Positions 1-11,988 of a stretch of DNA of 64,000 nt are shown here, one piece after another. Where the stretch lies: the NCBI GenBank assembly GCA_010093705.1, contig MU006101.1, positions 543,673 through 607,672 on the forward strand, given 5' to 3'. A model generated the notes under the pieces. The model did not search any database and was not told the origin of the DNA. It saw nothing but the letters and a program-made list of their open reading frames with translations. The stretch is from Patellaria atrata CBS 101060 (lineage: Eukaryota > Ascomycota > Dothideomycetes > Patellariales > Patellariaceae). Position 1 is the first letter of the stretch. Each line of letters begins with the position of its first letter. The position numbers and the translations under genes are program-made.

Positions 1-93
1 AAAAAAATAAAAAAATAAAAAAATAAAAAAATAAAAAAATAAAAAAATAAAAAAATAAAAAAATAAAAAAATAAAAAAATAAAAAAATAAAAA
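1..93. repeat. A7T microsatellite (8-bp period)
   Basis: Eleven or so uninterrupted copies of an 8-bp unit of seven A and one T run from the window edge to about position 93. The array probably continues to the left. It does not resemble a telomere repeat and has no coding potential. Confidence 0.95.
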
Positions 94-2944
94 AACTGCA
101 CACTCGCTCTATTAATCTCTATCTCTATCCTTATCTCTTTTCCCCTACGCTTTTCTATCGAGACAAAGTCCTCCACCAAACAATGTTCCGAACTCTCGAT
201 ACAGAAACAACCCGACACAATTGGTCCCAAACATGTGTATAGGGGGAGGTCCCAGTGACACGTAGAATCCGTTTGTGCTGAGGGCTGATGTAAGGTGGTA
301 ATGGCATGTAAAGTGAAGAATGTGGATTCAGGTGTCCGATCCAGAGGAGACTGGAGGAGGACAGCATATATACCCGACTGAGTGCTTAGTCAGGTGCGAT
401 AGCTGAAAATCATTCTACCCTTGTACTGATTGATATTGAAAGGCTAAGTTCGTCGGAGAGGAGGGAAAAGCTTATATTCCCTTAAATCGGTTTGTTTAAA
501 AGGGACAAGTGATCAAAGTATCAGGTATGCAGGATTCGTTCACTAGGAGCAAGACCTGCGGTCAAGAGACGTGATATGGTGCGCCAATAACACCAACCGC
601 TTTATCCGTCACGGGGGCAAGAGTGAGCATATATCTAACAGTGCTAGAGATTCTTGTACAATCAAACAACGATCAATCACCGAGAAATTGGTTCAGAAGC
701 CAAATAAATTCTCCATGTGTAATGCTTAATAATAATAATAGGGCAACCATCGATTGTTTCCTCCCTCAATGCTATCGTTGACGAATCCTATTCGGTGGTG
801 TGCCCCAAAAGTCAATTTATATTCCCTCCCCTGGTACAACCACTGAATTTCCGTTTTCCTCCACTCCTCAAAAAAGAAAAGTATGCTGCTTTCCACCACT
901 ATCCTCCTATACCACTCTTTATCATCACAACCGAACTCTGACCTCTATCACTAGTGTCGAGACCCAGCCCTTCTCCCCATTAGCCCATATTTTACCCGTA
1001 CGCCTTTTTTTTGACCTTGAATTCTTTCCACAGTTACCAAGTCCTAGCCGAGACCAAGAGAGCAGATCGACTCTGGTAAACTGAGATTACCCACGGCGAA
1101 CACATCCTGATCGTATTGGAGAAGGTAGTGTCTATCGAGAGCGAGCCCAGTGGATTACTCGGGCCGAATTCAAACCGGTCCACCTCGTAGACTGATTCTG
1201 ATGCTGAGAAAGTAGGTTGAAGGAGAGGAGAAGGGGTTATATACCTCTAGAGATGGTCTATGCGAAGGGATGAGTGATGTAAGATGTCAGATGTACACAG
1301 TACATAGCTGTCTGCAAGCAAGTGGGCTCATGCGGTGGAAGTGCGTGATATGGTGCAGCAATACAACTAAGTTCATCTCAATCATAAGATAAGGATGTGG
1401 GAGTATATATCTGATACTCCCAAGATCATTTCATTGTTCTATAACTGAACAAAGCATCTGTGATCAAAGAGTGACTGAAAGTCTCTTGAATGCTATACAT
1501 GTAATTTGATTCCTCTGCCGGGGGACGACGAAGATTCATGCGACATGTTTTTGGAGAATCGGTCCCTACCCAACCCCCTAGAATCCCAACACTTCCACTT
1601 CTCTGAAAGGAAAGAGAAATATTCTGTTCCACCATCATCATATTCCCATCCTGCGTTCCATCATCACCATCACCCCCGCCTCCCTTTCCCGGGGTTAAAA
1701 TCAATCTCTGGCCCTATTTCCTAGCCGTACCCCTTATATCCTATACCCTCCAGACTCAATCAATCGTCAATCCATACGAGAAGACGACGAAACCTCATTA
1801 CAGGGAAAGCACTTTATCTCTACACCCATTCCCCTACTAGGTCGACGTTGATATGGAAAAAGTAAATCCAAAGGAAATCAGGACCGACAGTATTATATAC
1901 CCCCCGTACCAATCTATGAAAGATCCAAGGACCAAAACGTCAGCTGTACGGAGCATCACACATCCAGGGGCCGTCATACCGTGAAGACGCATGATATACC
2001 GAATCACCCTAACAAGCCGTTCTTCCCCCAGAGTTACAAATGACAGCCCGCTTACAATCAACCAAAGAACGCAGCCAAGATTTACAACACCGTAGACTAC
2101 AAAGGAAGATAATCATTGAATTTGGTATCGTTGTTCTGATTGTCCCGTTCGCGGTTGCTGGTACGGATACCACTCCAGGTTTCCTCTTCAGTATTCCTCT
2201 CTTCTGCTGGGCCTCTAGCACTTCTCCACCTCCCTTATTACATAATTCCCAACAGATATACTCATTGCCATCGCTAACCTTACAATACCCCAATCATAAC
2301 TTCCCGAGACTACCCTCCATCATGGCCATCATTACCCATATCCCCATCCAATGCACACCCCGGCACCAACTACATCTCCCATCCCCAATTTTCTCCCATC
2401 TAGCGCCCAAGTCTAACAATGTATGGAAGAGCCCATTGGCGGAAGTGTCCAAACGACCAATGACATTCCGAGGTATCTGGAAGCATATCCCAGACAATAG
2501 GTAGAAGTTTCCCCGCATGGAACTCCAATATTTCATTTCAACTTCATCTTCGAGGCCGACTAATTGCTGTATTGAGAAACGAAAGTCGAAAGGAAGAGGG
2601 GGAAGGGATCTATATACACGCAGAGAATGTCCACGAAGAGGAGGAATGAGTGCTCAATGTCAGCTGGGTACGACCGGTGAATGACCACGTATGATTACGC
2701 ACGAGATAGGTGTAGAACTAGGCTGATGGTCTGATGCGATACAGTTGGACTGTAACCCTGCTGACAAGGTATAGAAATTCAGACTGAAAAGTAATAAAAC
2801 CATGCTGTTTGGCGAATATGTAAACATAAATTCGTATCCTCATAAACCGTAGTTCTAAATTCTTACCAAAAGCTTTGTGTCAGCAAACACACCGGCTTCA
2901 TGCGCTCACTTACAAAGCCCAAATACAATTTCAGATCCCAACCC
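94..2944. other. Gene-free left flank
   Basis: Only short overlapping open frames without recognisable domains are present, on both strands. Two minus-strand frames, at 2294-2536 and 2009-2293, lie end to end and might be pieces of one decayed or spliced small gene. I cannot support a model for it. A short TAA run lies near 727-740. Confidence 0.5.
340..2720. repeat. Family of four or five diverged dispersed repeats around a TATATAC core
   Basis: Copies are visible by eye at about 421-590, 1186-1350, 1841-2010 and 2554-2720, with a weaker one at about 345-405. Each has a stretch like GACTGATT..GATGCTGAGAAA, then a purine-rich run of about 20 bp, then TATATAC (TATATTC in the 421 copy). About 40-55 bp later comes a block like TGTCAGCTGTAC. 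The copies at 421 and 1186 also share GTGATATGGTGC, followed by CATATATCT or TATATATCT. Spacing is roughly 650-740 bp between the four main copies. They could be old tandem duplications of a promoter or small gene, or remnants of a non-autonomous element. The alignment is manual and gapped. Confidence 0.5.
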
Positions 2945-4714
2945 TCAAGCCGCCCCTTGTAACTCCTTCCCCATACCGCCCAGTGTAACCATTTTAGTAA
3001 CCATATACTCCTCAACACCATACTTACTCCCCTCCCTGCCAAAACCACTCTGTTTAACCCCTCCAAAGGGTGCTGCGGGATCGCTAATAATGCCAGTATT
3101 CACGCCTACCATACCCACGTCCAATGCTTCTGCGACCCTATAGACCCTCTGCAAATCCTTACTAAAGAAGTAACCCGCGAGCCCCACCTCGACCTGGTTG
3201 GCCAACTTAACGACATCCTCCTCGGTCTCAAAGAGGAACAAGCCGGCAATAGGACCGAAAGTCTCTTCGTACGCGAGACGCATGTCGGCGCTCATATCTC
3301 TGATGACGGTTGGAGCGTAGAAGTTGCCTCCGAGTTCTGGCAGACGCTGGCCGCCGATGAGGACTGTCCCGCCTTGACTTTCGGCATCTTTAACGTGCTC
3401 TTCTACCTTTTTGACGGCGCGATCGTGGATTAGCGGGCCGTGGGTGATGCCTTCATCGTAGCCGCCACCGACTTTGAAGCCCTTGACCTTCTCCACAAAG
3501 GCCTCGCAAAACTTATCATAGATGCCCTTTTGGACGTAGATGCGGTTGGCACAAACGCATGTTTGGCCACTGGACCTAAATTTCGAGGCGATAGCTCCTG
3601 TGACAGCGATATCGAGATCCGCATCATCGAAGACGATGAGTGGTGCGTTTCCACCCAGCTCGAAGGAGAGTTTCTTGAGAGTGTCTGCTGATTGCTTCAT
3701 GAGAATCTTGCCTACAGGTGTTGAGCCGGTAAACGAGACTTTGCGGACGACTGGTGAAGATGTGATAGTCTCGCCAATCGCCACTGTATTCTCAAGCCCG
3801 GTTACAAAGTTGATGACACCTTTGGGGATACCGGCACGGTGACCTAGTTCAGCTATTGCTGCAGCTGTTAGAGGTGTCTCCCCTGGTGACTTGGCCACAA
3901 CTGTGCAACCTGCCGCTAGAGCAGGTCCAATTTTTCGAGTGATCATAGCAGCTGGAAAGTTCCATCTATTCTCATCAGCTCGCTAGTTCCAGCGTCATAT
4001 AAGCATAGACGGTGTCACTTACGGCGTGATGAGACCGCAAACACCAACTGGTTCCTTGATAGTAAATACTCTGTTACCCGGCACGGTAGCCGGAATAACA
4101 TCCCCGTACGTTCGTGGTGCCTCTTCCGAAAACCATTCGAAGAAACTTGCAGCATAGGAGACCTCTCCCTTCGCGTCTGCCCATGGTTTTCCGTTCTCCC
4201 ATACAATCAGTTTCGCCAGGTCGTCCGCATTCTCCATCATGAGCTCATACCACTTCCGTAAGTATCGAGCTCTTTCCCGTCCAGTCTTTTTCCTGAACGA
4301 AGGTAATGCGTTCTCTGCAGCTTTTATGGCAGCTTCCACATCTTGTTTATCCATTTCCGGCATAGTTGTTATGGGCTTGTGGGTGGAGGGATCTAGTTCC
4401 GGTCAGTGGCTCTAACGTCAGGAAAGCGGGTAGGACATACCCTTGACCTCGAAGGTCTTGCCGGACTTTGCGTCTATCCATTCTCCATTGACATACGTCT
4501 GAGACTTGAGGAGAGATTTGTCGCTGAGCTGTTACAATGGAAACGGACATTAGCTATCCAGTTCGGACAGAACCGACATCCCAGTTGCACAACGACTTAC
4601 AGGAGGAACGCTGTGGCCCATGGCGTACGTTCTTGCTACTAGTTTTGGGAGGTTATATGATCTAAACCGTGATCGTACACAATGTCTAGAGGTAGAGGCT
4701 AGTATGGAGGTCAT
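2945..4714 (-). CDS. Succinate-semialdehyde dehydrogenase (NAD(P)+), probably mitochondrial
   Basis: Oxidises succinate semialdehyde to succinate, the last step of the GABA shunt. Four exons (4714-4601, 4528-4441, 4392-4023, 3965-2945) join in frame into 530 residues with clean GT-AG introns. The aldehyde dehydrogenase fold is evident. It has PWNFP at about 191-195, SFTGSTPVG, the general-base Glu in FELGGN (about residue 293) and the catalytic Cys in GQTCVCANR (about 327). A second Cys two residues later is the pair that forms the redox switch in human SSADH. The start at 4714 gives a Ser/Arg-rich N-terminus (MTSILASTSRHCVRSRFRSY) that looks like a mitochondrial presequence. The in-frame Met at residue 32 (4621) would give a cytosolic form. 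Length and motifs match the GabD/Uga2 family. Confidence 0.95.
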
Positions 4715-5407
4715 GATGAGAACCGGGGCGTGTGGGGTACGGGGGAAGAAGCTCCCTTTGTAGCTGTGATTCCGTGTCCGAGGGTCTAAATCAGGCCAGC
4801 GAATGCGTGTAACTGCTTTCAGGGTGTATAAAGGCGATTGTAACCTAATTGATAGATGGGAGTTTTTCAATTGGTGTATTTGAGCTGTTGGTGGTGTCAG
4901 GTGTCGAACGTACAGTACCTAAAGTATGAGGGTATATCCTCAACTTGAGGGGGTACCGGGGGGGGGGGGGGAAGCTCTCGGAAACCGAATAATAATGACG
5001 TTCCGTCAAACACCCACCGCCGCGGCTTAGGTTAACTCGCGCAGCACCCGCCCGTATCTGGCCCGGCCGTCCGCCCCGGTTCAGGATGAAAGGAGTTTAG
5101 GAGGTATTTTCAAGAGAATAGAAGATCGCGATAATTCGACATTATGACTTTTATTCCATTACAGTCGTCTAAGGAAGCAGTGTATGCCCTCTGATAATTT
5201 CATACAAGCACAACCATTACTTCTCTAAGCTACCCTACCTTATGCTTCCTTGTAACAGTATCTTAGAACGGTACATGATCGACGGTTTTTAGTTCATGCT
5301 GATCCCGTAAGGCCAATCCTCCAGTGATAACACCAAACGGCGCCGTTTTCCATGCCAAGTGAGCTTAATGCGAGTTCTTCACTTCAAGGACGTACAAATC
5401 AAGCTAT
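4715..5407. other. Spacer upstream of the SSADH gene, with a G14 run
   Basis: Holds the presumed promoter of the minus-strand SSADH gene and the 3' flank of the PAP2-type gene. A run of 14 G lies at 4958-4971, and a GTACAGTAC motif at 4910-4918. No open frame here looks coding. Confidence 0.5.
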
Positions 5408-6550
5408 TTACAGCAGAAGATCCTCACTTTTCCTGCGAACTGAACTCGAGCGTCCATCACTGTTGATTTGAATGTTCGTGGGCTTCTCTGTCCTGATAAG
5501 CCAGAAGCCCCATTCCTCGAGAGGACGGAGATACAGGAGGAATTCATTGTACCTCCATCCTAGAAGCGGTATCATCGCGCCTACAACTGCGTCCAGAACG
5601 AAATGGTTGGCCGTGGCGAGGATAGTTAGAATCATAGATGCAGGCCAGAGGAGCGCCAGACATCGAATCCACTTATGGGGTGAGAACCGAAACAGGCACA
5701 CACCGATGAATAGGGAAGTACCAAAATGCAGACTAGGCATGGCCGCGATTGTCAATTGAAATCTGTTGTTAGACCAGGCCGATTGCTGACCGTTGTGTAG
5801 AATGTCGATGAAGCCGTACTCCTCGGGTAGCAACCGCGGTGGCATGCAGCGCCAGAATGTTATAATAATGAAAGCAATCAGATTATCCATGGCAATCGTC
5901 CGACGAATCCTCTTGAATAAAGCTGGAGGGAGATAGGTATAGGTGTAACCAATGAAACAGACACCAAGAGTTATATGCGCATAGTAAATGTATGCGAGGA
6001 TGCGCATCAACCCTGGATAATGGCTCATGATGAAATCTTGTACGGGCTTCTCGATGGCCAGGCCGACGTGTTGCTCGAAATTTAGAATTGAGAGAGCATG
6101 ATAGCGGGCTCGATCGAGTACGGCTTCGTTGCCGCGAATAAGATAAGCTGAATAGGCTCGAGCAAGCTGGTACACCTGAAAGCTTCATGTCAGAACGCCA
6201 GTTCAGGAGTATCCCATGCATTGAACTTACCCAGTACGTCAAATTCCAGTACCATATCTCTATCAGGAACGGGAAAAATGACAGGAATCTGGAGGTGATA
6301 TTGCCGCGGAATCTCGAATTATCAGGTACGTATGAGGAATTTGGGTTGTCTAAGGAGATCGCAGGCTTTCGAGGAGGAGAGCCAATGTCATCGTTGTAGT
6401 TGGTTATACGTCGTTTGTTGCGTCTATTAGCCAGGGATGCAACGGTAAAGGCGAGGACGATAGCTGGATATCATGGTTAGTAGGAAAATTTGGCATCTGA
6501 ACATTGTTAATCTCACATCCGGGTTCGACAATGTTCTTGAAAACCCCCAT
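5408..6550 (-). CDS. PAP2-superfamily integral membrane protein (PAP2_3 / Aur1-like)
   Basis: Three exons (6550-6517, 6463-6231, 6175-5408) join in frame into 344 residues. The second intron has a GTAAGT donor, and the first ends after a CTAAC branch point. A first membrane segment lies near residues 12-23. A basic loop follows, and several more membrane helices fill the C-terminal half. The lipid phosphatase/phosphotransferase signature is present: WRCMPPRLLP (about 197-206), AMPSLHFGTS (SLH at about 237-239) and NHFVLD (His about 280, Asp about 284). PPRL followed by SLH and HxxxD is the pattern of the PAP2_3 group, which includes inositol phosphorylceramide synthase Aur1. The protein is clearly not Aur1 itself, so the substrate is unknown. 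The family hydrolyses or transfers lipid phosphate at internal membranes. Confidence 0.85.
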
Positions 6551-7641
6551 GATGTCGGATATTTGTGTGTGATGTGTCTAGGTAGGTAAGGAGTGCAGAT
6601 TGAGGTGTGTCGCGTGCCTTTTTGATAGCGAAGAAAGGGCAAGTCATAGTGGCACAATGAACAACTACAAAGTTTTCTCAAAGGTACAGCATCCGCTCGT
6701 TTCATGTCTATTTACGCGTCAATACTACCAACCCCAGTATGTTCTGTAGCAGTGAAGAAAATGGGAGATGGTCCCAAATCCAGTCAGATGCTTTGGAATT
6801 TAGTACTTAGTAGGAATTTTGAAGCTTTGTGGAACATCACCAAACGGATTCGTGTACAACATATGCCCAAGGTATCTTTTCGGACGATATGTTTGAATAT
6901 GCGTCCATTTATAGCGGTGTCTGCCTCGTGGACAAGGCACTCTATGGAGTATCAGACTTCTGCAGCTAAGTCACACGCCGTCTCGCAAGGTACACTTAAG
7001 TTTTTTCATGTTTACTTGGATGTTCTCAATATTAAAACGTCAAACAGCATTGAAAAATATTTTTATATTGGTAAAGAGTTTCCGTCTCTTTGTTGATTGA
7101 TGGAACCAGATCTGATGATTGTCCTGTCCATCGTCATCTCGACCGACTGGAAACGTCAATAAAGCGATCTTCTGATAGGAGATTTCCAAATCCATTACAT
7201 CAACCTCATCATCTGGCATCTATTTATTCAAATTATTTTTAAAAGGTATCTATATACCTGCTTTACCATCAATACTTTGCCGAGAGGAGATACTACCTCA
7301 AACCTTGCTCTCGAAGCTGGCATAGTGGTGTTGTCTATTTCAATGCTTATAGACTCGTTTTCAAATACTCGAGAGCAATCGGACGGATTCCAAATACCAG
7401 TCCCCATACAAGCGATGTGGAGGACTCGTCTTGGCAATATGTGTAGTGGAAGAAATTCTACGCCTCGGAAGGGCTGACGGGTATCAATGCTCAATGTTCA
7501 TGCACCTTCCCTTAGACCAGCACATCAAGACTATCAGATTAGTGTCTAGATACTGGGCGTCTGGATTTCGACTTCAAGAATCTACCAATCTAGACCCTAC
7601 ATATGATGTGGGTTAGGCTCTAACCACAATGACATGAAGAT
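6551..7641. other. Spacer without a supported gene
   Basis: Several short frames occur, including 6704-7096 (+) and 7277-7477 with 7431-7616 (+). The last two contain protein-like stretches such as ALEAGIVVLSISMLID and might be upstream exons of the unrecognised gene that follows. I could not join them with convincing splice sites. Confidence 0.35.
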
Positions 7642-8888
7642 ATGGGCAGACTTCGCTCTGAAATCAAACATGTCATGTTGAAAGGGAAGAAAGTCTTAGC
7701 AAAATCGAAACTCCCTTCAAACGAGTCTACTTCCAAGGCTCCTGAAACTACGACCACGCAGGAGAAGTTCTCTAGCGCTAAACCGAGCAGTTTCTTGAAA
7801 GGGGATCTCAAGTTGACCGATCCGCATGGTTCAGATACAACCTTAGATACGGCCTCAACTAAGCGATCCGTACAACTAAACTATGGCCTCAGGTACGGCA
7901 TCAAATACGGCATCAAATACGGCGTCAAATACGGCATCAATTGAGAGATCCGTATGGCCCTCGGCTAGGATCTTAACTGAGAAATCCATACAGCTATACA
8001 TACGGCCTCAGATATGGCGGACAATCATCGCCAAGGGTAAAGCCTATCCTTTTCCACCAAGTTAAATTCCACGCCGATGTACAACTCGGAAAAGACGAAG
8101 TTCTTGAGTTATCCAACTTGCTTCAGGAGGTTCAAAAGGTTGCAACCAAGATAGCAGTTATTGCAAGCGAATCGGGTAAGCCCCAAAGAAACGACCAGGA
8201 AAACGCTATGATCTGTTGCGCTATACGCGAACTGATGCGAAAGTAAGTATCTGTTTCACCTTACGAATCTTGGCTGGGATTATCACGCTGACCTATCAGT
8301 AGGATAATTAGAACCCATATAATGAACTGTACTCTTCTGACTAATGATACCAGGGATTGGGCATCATTGCAAAGTATATTCCAGATTTCACCAGGACCCA
8401 ATGTTTCCGAATATCTTTACTTGTTGCGGGCGGAGGAGCAAATTTTGGTTCACTAGGAAGATGTCAGGAACTCATCGCTTCGTTTCAGTCGACGTCAAAA
8501 TGTCTCATTATCTTTGAACACGTTATCGGTTACACAGCGGAATATAAGTATGTGTTTTCGAGTTGCACAAAGCATGCTGTGGCCCTGAGTATCCGACCAG
8601 TTCAGTAGACCTGACCCTACCTATTCGGGATTCATATCTCTCATTCGAGTTTGCATTGCATACCTTTAGAATCGGGTAATGCAGTGATATGCTGTCTTTA
8701 ACTCCCTAGATCGGTATCCAAAGGCTGACCCACAATGGAAGTCGTTCACGTTTATCGTCAGCATCACAGCTCGCGCATCATCATCATATTTGAGCCGCAT
8801 TATGTGTAACGAGCCATTACTTCTTCTCACAGGGGCAGGGGATGAACGGAGCCATATGGTCACCATAAACATTGTCAGACGTCTGTAA
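7642..8888 (+). pseudogene. Unrecognised gene, possibly decayed, with a YG(I/V)K repeat
   Basis: I do not recognise the family. The first open frame (7642-7944) starts MGRLRSEIKHVM, is Lys/Ser/Thr-rich and ends in a Tyr-Gly repeat encoded by four 12-bp units. A second frame, open from 7977, runs to a GTAAGT donor after 8242 and reads helical text such as DEVLELSNLLQEVQKVA. It joins in frame to an exon starting at 8354 (KDWASLQSIFQI). That frame meets TAG at 8454 and then stays open to a GTATGT donor after 8547. The next exon begins at 8710 (RYPKADPQWKSF) and ends with TAA at 8888, again in frame. So two introns fit, with one internal stop and one unexplained break between 7944 and 7977. Either the gene is decaying or the splicing differs from this reading. 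Confidence 0.35.
7894..7941 (+). repeat. Four 12-bp tandem units (TACGGCATCAAA)
   Basis: Four near-perfect 12-bp copies encode Tyr-Gly-Ile/Val-Lys/Asn in the frame of the upstream ORF. Related imperfect text (TACGGCCTCAGA and similar) continues to about 8020, so the array was probably longer and has diverged. Confidence 0.85.
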
Positions 8889-9777
8889 CTTCTGGCGGAA
8901 GTCTTATCTTGAAATCACTGTCTGTATGGTATGTTTGCTCAGTGTGAGGACTCTCAACTTCCAGCATTTGGACATGCTGAATTCCAATTCTGTGCGAGGT
9001 TGCAGTACCAGAATGATACATCATGCGCAAAGAACAGGGGATCAGTTGCCCCATGATGTCGGAAACCAGCGATGAGGTTGACGTCTGTACCCTTCGATCT
9101 TCGGTGCAGCCGGGCGGGTGTACTACACGATAACCTCAGAAGAGGCAAAAGAATTGGTCGCAGCGCGAGCGGCGGTGAGTTTGCGGCTCGGAAAATTTAC
9201 AAACAATTAGTATGGACGGGAGCATGTTGAAGAAATTCCGCGGTCTCGGTGCGGTCCCTTGCAGAAAAGGTCGTACCCGAGCCGATTCCCTCCCATGTCA
9301 ATCGCATGCGACAACCCATCAACGCATGACGATGTTTCTATTTCAAGATACCGTACTCAACCTGCAGAGCCGCTATCGAAATAGGATCAAACACGAATTC
9401 GTATTGTGGACTCACCATCGCCATCGTTCACGTAGCCCGAATGCTACGGTCGACTTTCAGGTGGAGAGAGGATGCTACGACCGGGAAAAAGTGGAGATCT
9501 TCGGCGTTCCCTTGTTGGAGGAATATATTAATACGAGCATTCTGGACCAGAACATCAGATCTCTACTACCTCGATCAGCTTTGAAAATACTACAAAGAAA
9601 CATACCTAAAGACTATTTAGACCATCCTGTACCCCGTACGCCTCGATATAAGACCTCACTCCCTACCATCATCAACCAGCAAGAGCTAATTCGCTACTCC
9701 TTAATCAACACACCAATCACGAGCATTTCCAATCTACGCCTCAATCTCCAACAAAACTCACAACCACCATACTCATC
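8889..9777. other. Spacer upstream of the small secreted protein gene
   Basis: A 199-codon open frame at 9212-9811 (+) overlaps the start of the next gene in another frame and has no recognisable domain. I take it as chance. The last 150 bp before 9778 are C/A-rich, as expected of a fungal 5' leader. Confidence 0.4.
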
Positions 9778-10352
9778 ATGCACACCAACATACTCTCCTT
9801 CGCTCTCTTGAGCATAACCTCACTCGCCTTCGGTGCGCCAGTCGCAGAAACCGACGCCGTAGTAATCGAAAAGCGCGTAACAATCGACCACCCCTGGGTC
9901 CTCTCCAACATCCAAGTCTTCATCCCAGACCGAGGCTCCTCAGCAAAGAAATCCATCTCCTTCGGCTTTTTCGACGAGAACCCCAACCCCGTCCTGCGCA
10001 CCAGGTGCAGCCGCGAGGTGGCCGCGAGCCAAAGCATCACATCGGACCAATACTTTAGCTGCAGGAACAACAATGCCAGCTTTTCGTATCGGGAGGGCGC
10101 GATCAACTTGACCAGGACGTGGCAGGATTCGAGGTAAGAGCAATCTCTCTCTTTTTCGTCTCTTTTGAACTGCAGTCTGGTTCGCTTTGGTGAAATCTAG
10201 CTAACGTATTCTGCAGCGTCGGCCCACCAGGCATGGACATCGTCACCGCGTTCGGCTGGGCACCGGTGCACTTGAAGACTAAGAGGGTCCCAGGCGGCAA
10301 GATCCAGTATATGAATGAGTTGGAGGTTCCTATCACTTCTCTGATTGCGTAG
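9778..10352 (+). CDS. Small secreted protein, candidate effector
   Basis: Two exons (9778-10133, 10217-10352) with GTAAGA donor and TGCAG acceptor join in frame into 163 residues. The N-terminus has a clear secretory signal (MHTNILSFALLSITSLAFG, cleavage near residue 19). A short acidic propeptide follows, ending in Lys-Arg near residue 33, a possible Kex2 site. The mature part is about 130 residues with two Cys (in TRCSRE and FSCRNN) and no domain I recognise. It has an NLT glycosylation sequon. The product is probably exported; its function is unknown. It lies alone in the gene-poor left part of the window. Confidence 0.75.
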
Positions 10353-11988
10353 ATGACGCTTTCCCGTCGGGAGAAACGCGGGCTATGCTGGTCGTGTAAT
10401 ACATTATGAAACGTCTCAAACGCTATTACTCTAAATCCTAATAATGAATGTACACTCATTCAGCGGATTATTGTGCTATCTCTTCTTTTGATCCCACACT
10501 CACTTGCTTTGACTGCTTTTTCTGGTCCTTCTTCCGTCTGCGAAGAAACGTAGGGCATGAGTACACTGCGTTGAATTTCCCGAGAATCAATAGCGAGAGC
10601 CAGAGCCATTCCTATCTTATTTTTTTTTAAGAAAAAACAAAAGACATACTCCCAGCCGTACAGTACAGTACGATGCCAATCCGTACCGTGCATACCACCC
10701 AATAGCTCAGTGAAGTGTCCACCGGGCAGAGTATCGCAAGCGTACATAAGAGATATGTATGTCCATACAGATCAAGAGCGGAGTCTCAGCATATATTCCG
10801 GTACTATACAAAGTAGTAAACACAATATAATAAACTGCGAGTCTTCTTTAAGAATGTTCCCTATAACTCACGCCTTACTTCCTAAAAACTCAAACCCATG
10901 TCTTCACGTCCAAGATTCCCACCCCAGATTCCCCCATCCCCATCCAACCAGCACAAGTCTCAAACGCAACCGAAAAGACCCCACATGCATGGAAGCTGCA
11001 CAGAGCTCTCGCGTATGGCCACCGTTCCTGATACGGGCAAAGCTTAACCAAGGGTCAGCACATCTGCAGTATTTCCGACTTACCGTATGTCCCTCCGGCT
11101 TTTTCCTCTCCTGAGTCTTCACGATAGGTACGGACAGTTAGCAGCAGTAACACGAGTAACAAGTCCTACTGTGCCGCTCGGCTGAAGCTTTTATCTGGGT
11201 CTATATTCCAGCCCAGTTTACCGCTTCGCGCGGTCTGGTTGGAAGGAGTGGAATGGAAAGCTCAAACTCAACCTACGCGTGTGCTTGTCGCCGTTGACAC
11301 GAGCGAAGAAGAGGGGAAACGGGACGATACAGTTGGTTGAACCGCTTGGGGGGGAGGTCGTTTTGGGGGGGGGGGTTTAAAAGTAAAACTCAACTCGTAA
11401 AAGAAAGATGAAGTGGGATGAAAAAAGACGTGGCTATAGTTACACAAAATAAGGGCCGTGTTTGGTTATGTAAGATATTGTTGGTTACACCAAGAGGAAT
11501 CAACTTCCGACGTTTGGAGTTGCTACAACGTCAAAACCTGTAGCACAAGCTGTCGTGGATAGACGGCGGGGATCTATTTCGTATTTTCTACAGCAACTTT
11601 TGACAGTCAAGTTTGGAACTTTCGGATTCGAGTGGACTGATATCAGTCTTGACTTGTGCTTGTTCTGGTATTTTTGAGCTTCGTATGAACGTTGGAGCTT
11701 TGGGTTGGAGGAACTCTAACAATTGCCACCCGCCGCCTATACCCAGAAGCGATCCCGCTTCCTAGTTGTAGAGTATGGAGAACAGAAATCAAACAGGGTC
11801 TTGTTAAGACTGTACGGTCAATTGTCTTGTCAGGACTTGATTTACAATGCCACGCTTTAGACAGAGCGGTGGCGAGAAGTCCAGCCCATGAGACTGGGGA
11901 GCGGGAAGAGGGAATGGGAGATATAATAAAATAGAGACTGCGCTCCCGGATTGTAGAAGGGATCGGAACATCATCATTATACATTGCG
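10353..11988. other. Spacer without a supported gene
   Basis: No coding region is recognisable. It holds a GTACAGTACAGTAC run at 10658-10671 and a run of 11 G at 11365-11375. A more GC-rich stretch lies at about 11200-11340. The last few hundred bases are presumably the promoter of the DUF3176 gene. Confidence 0.45.

Noticed and set aside
1-93. Possible telomere or chromosome end
   Set aside because: The unit is A7T, unlike fungal telomere repeats (TTAGGG), and ordinary spacer follows.
7894-7941. CRISPR-like array
   Set aside because: Contiguous 12-bp units without spacers, in a coding frame, in a eukaryotic genome.
9212-9811. A 199-codon plus-strand frame
   Set aside because: It overlaps the leader and start of the secreted-protein gene in another frame and shows no domain.
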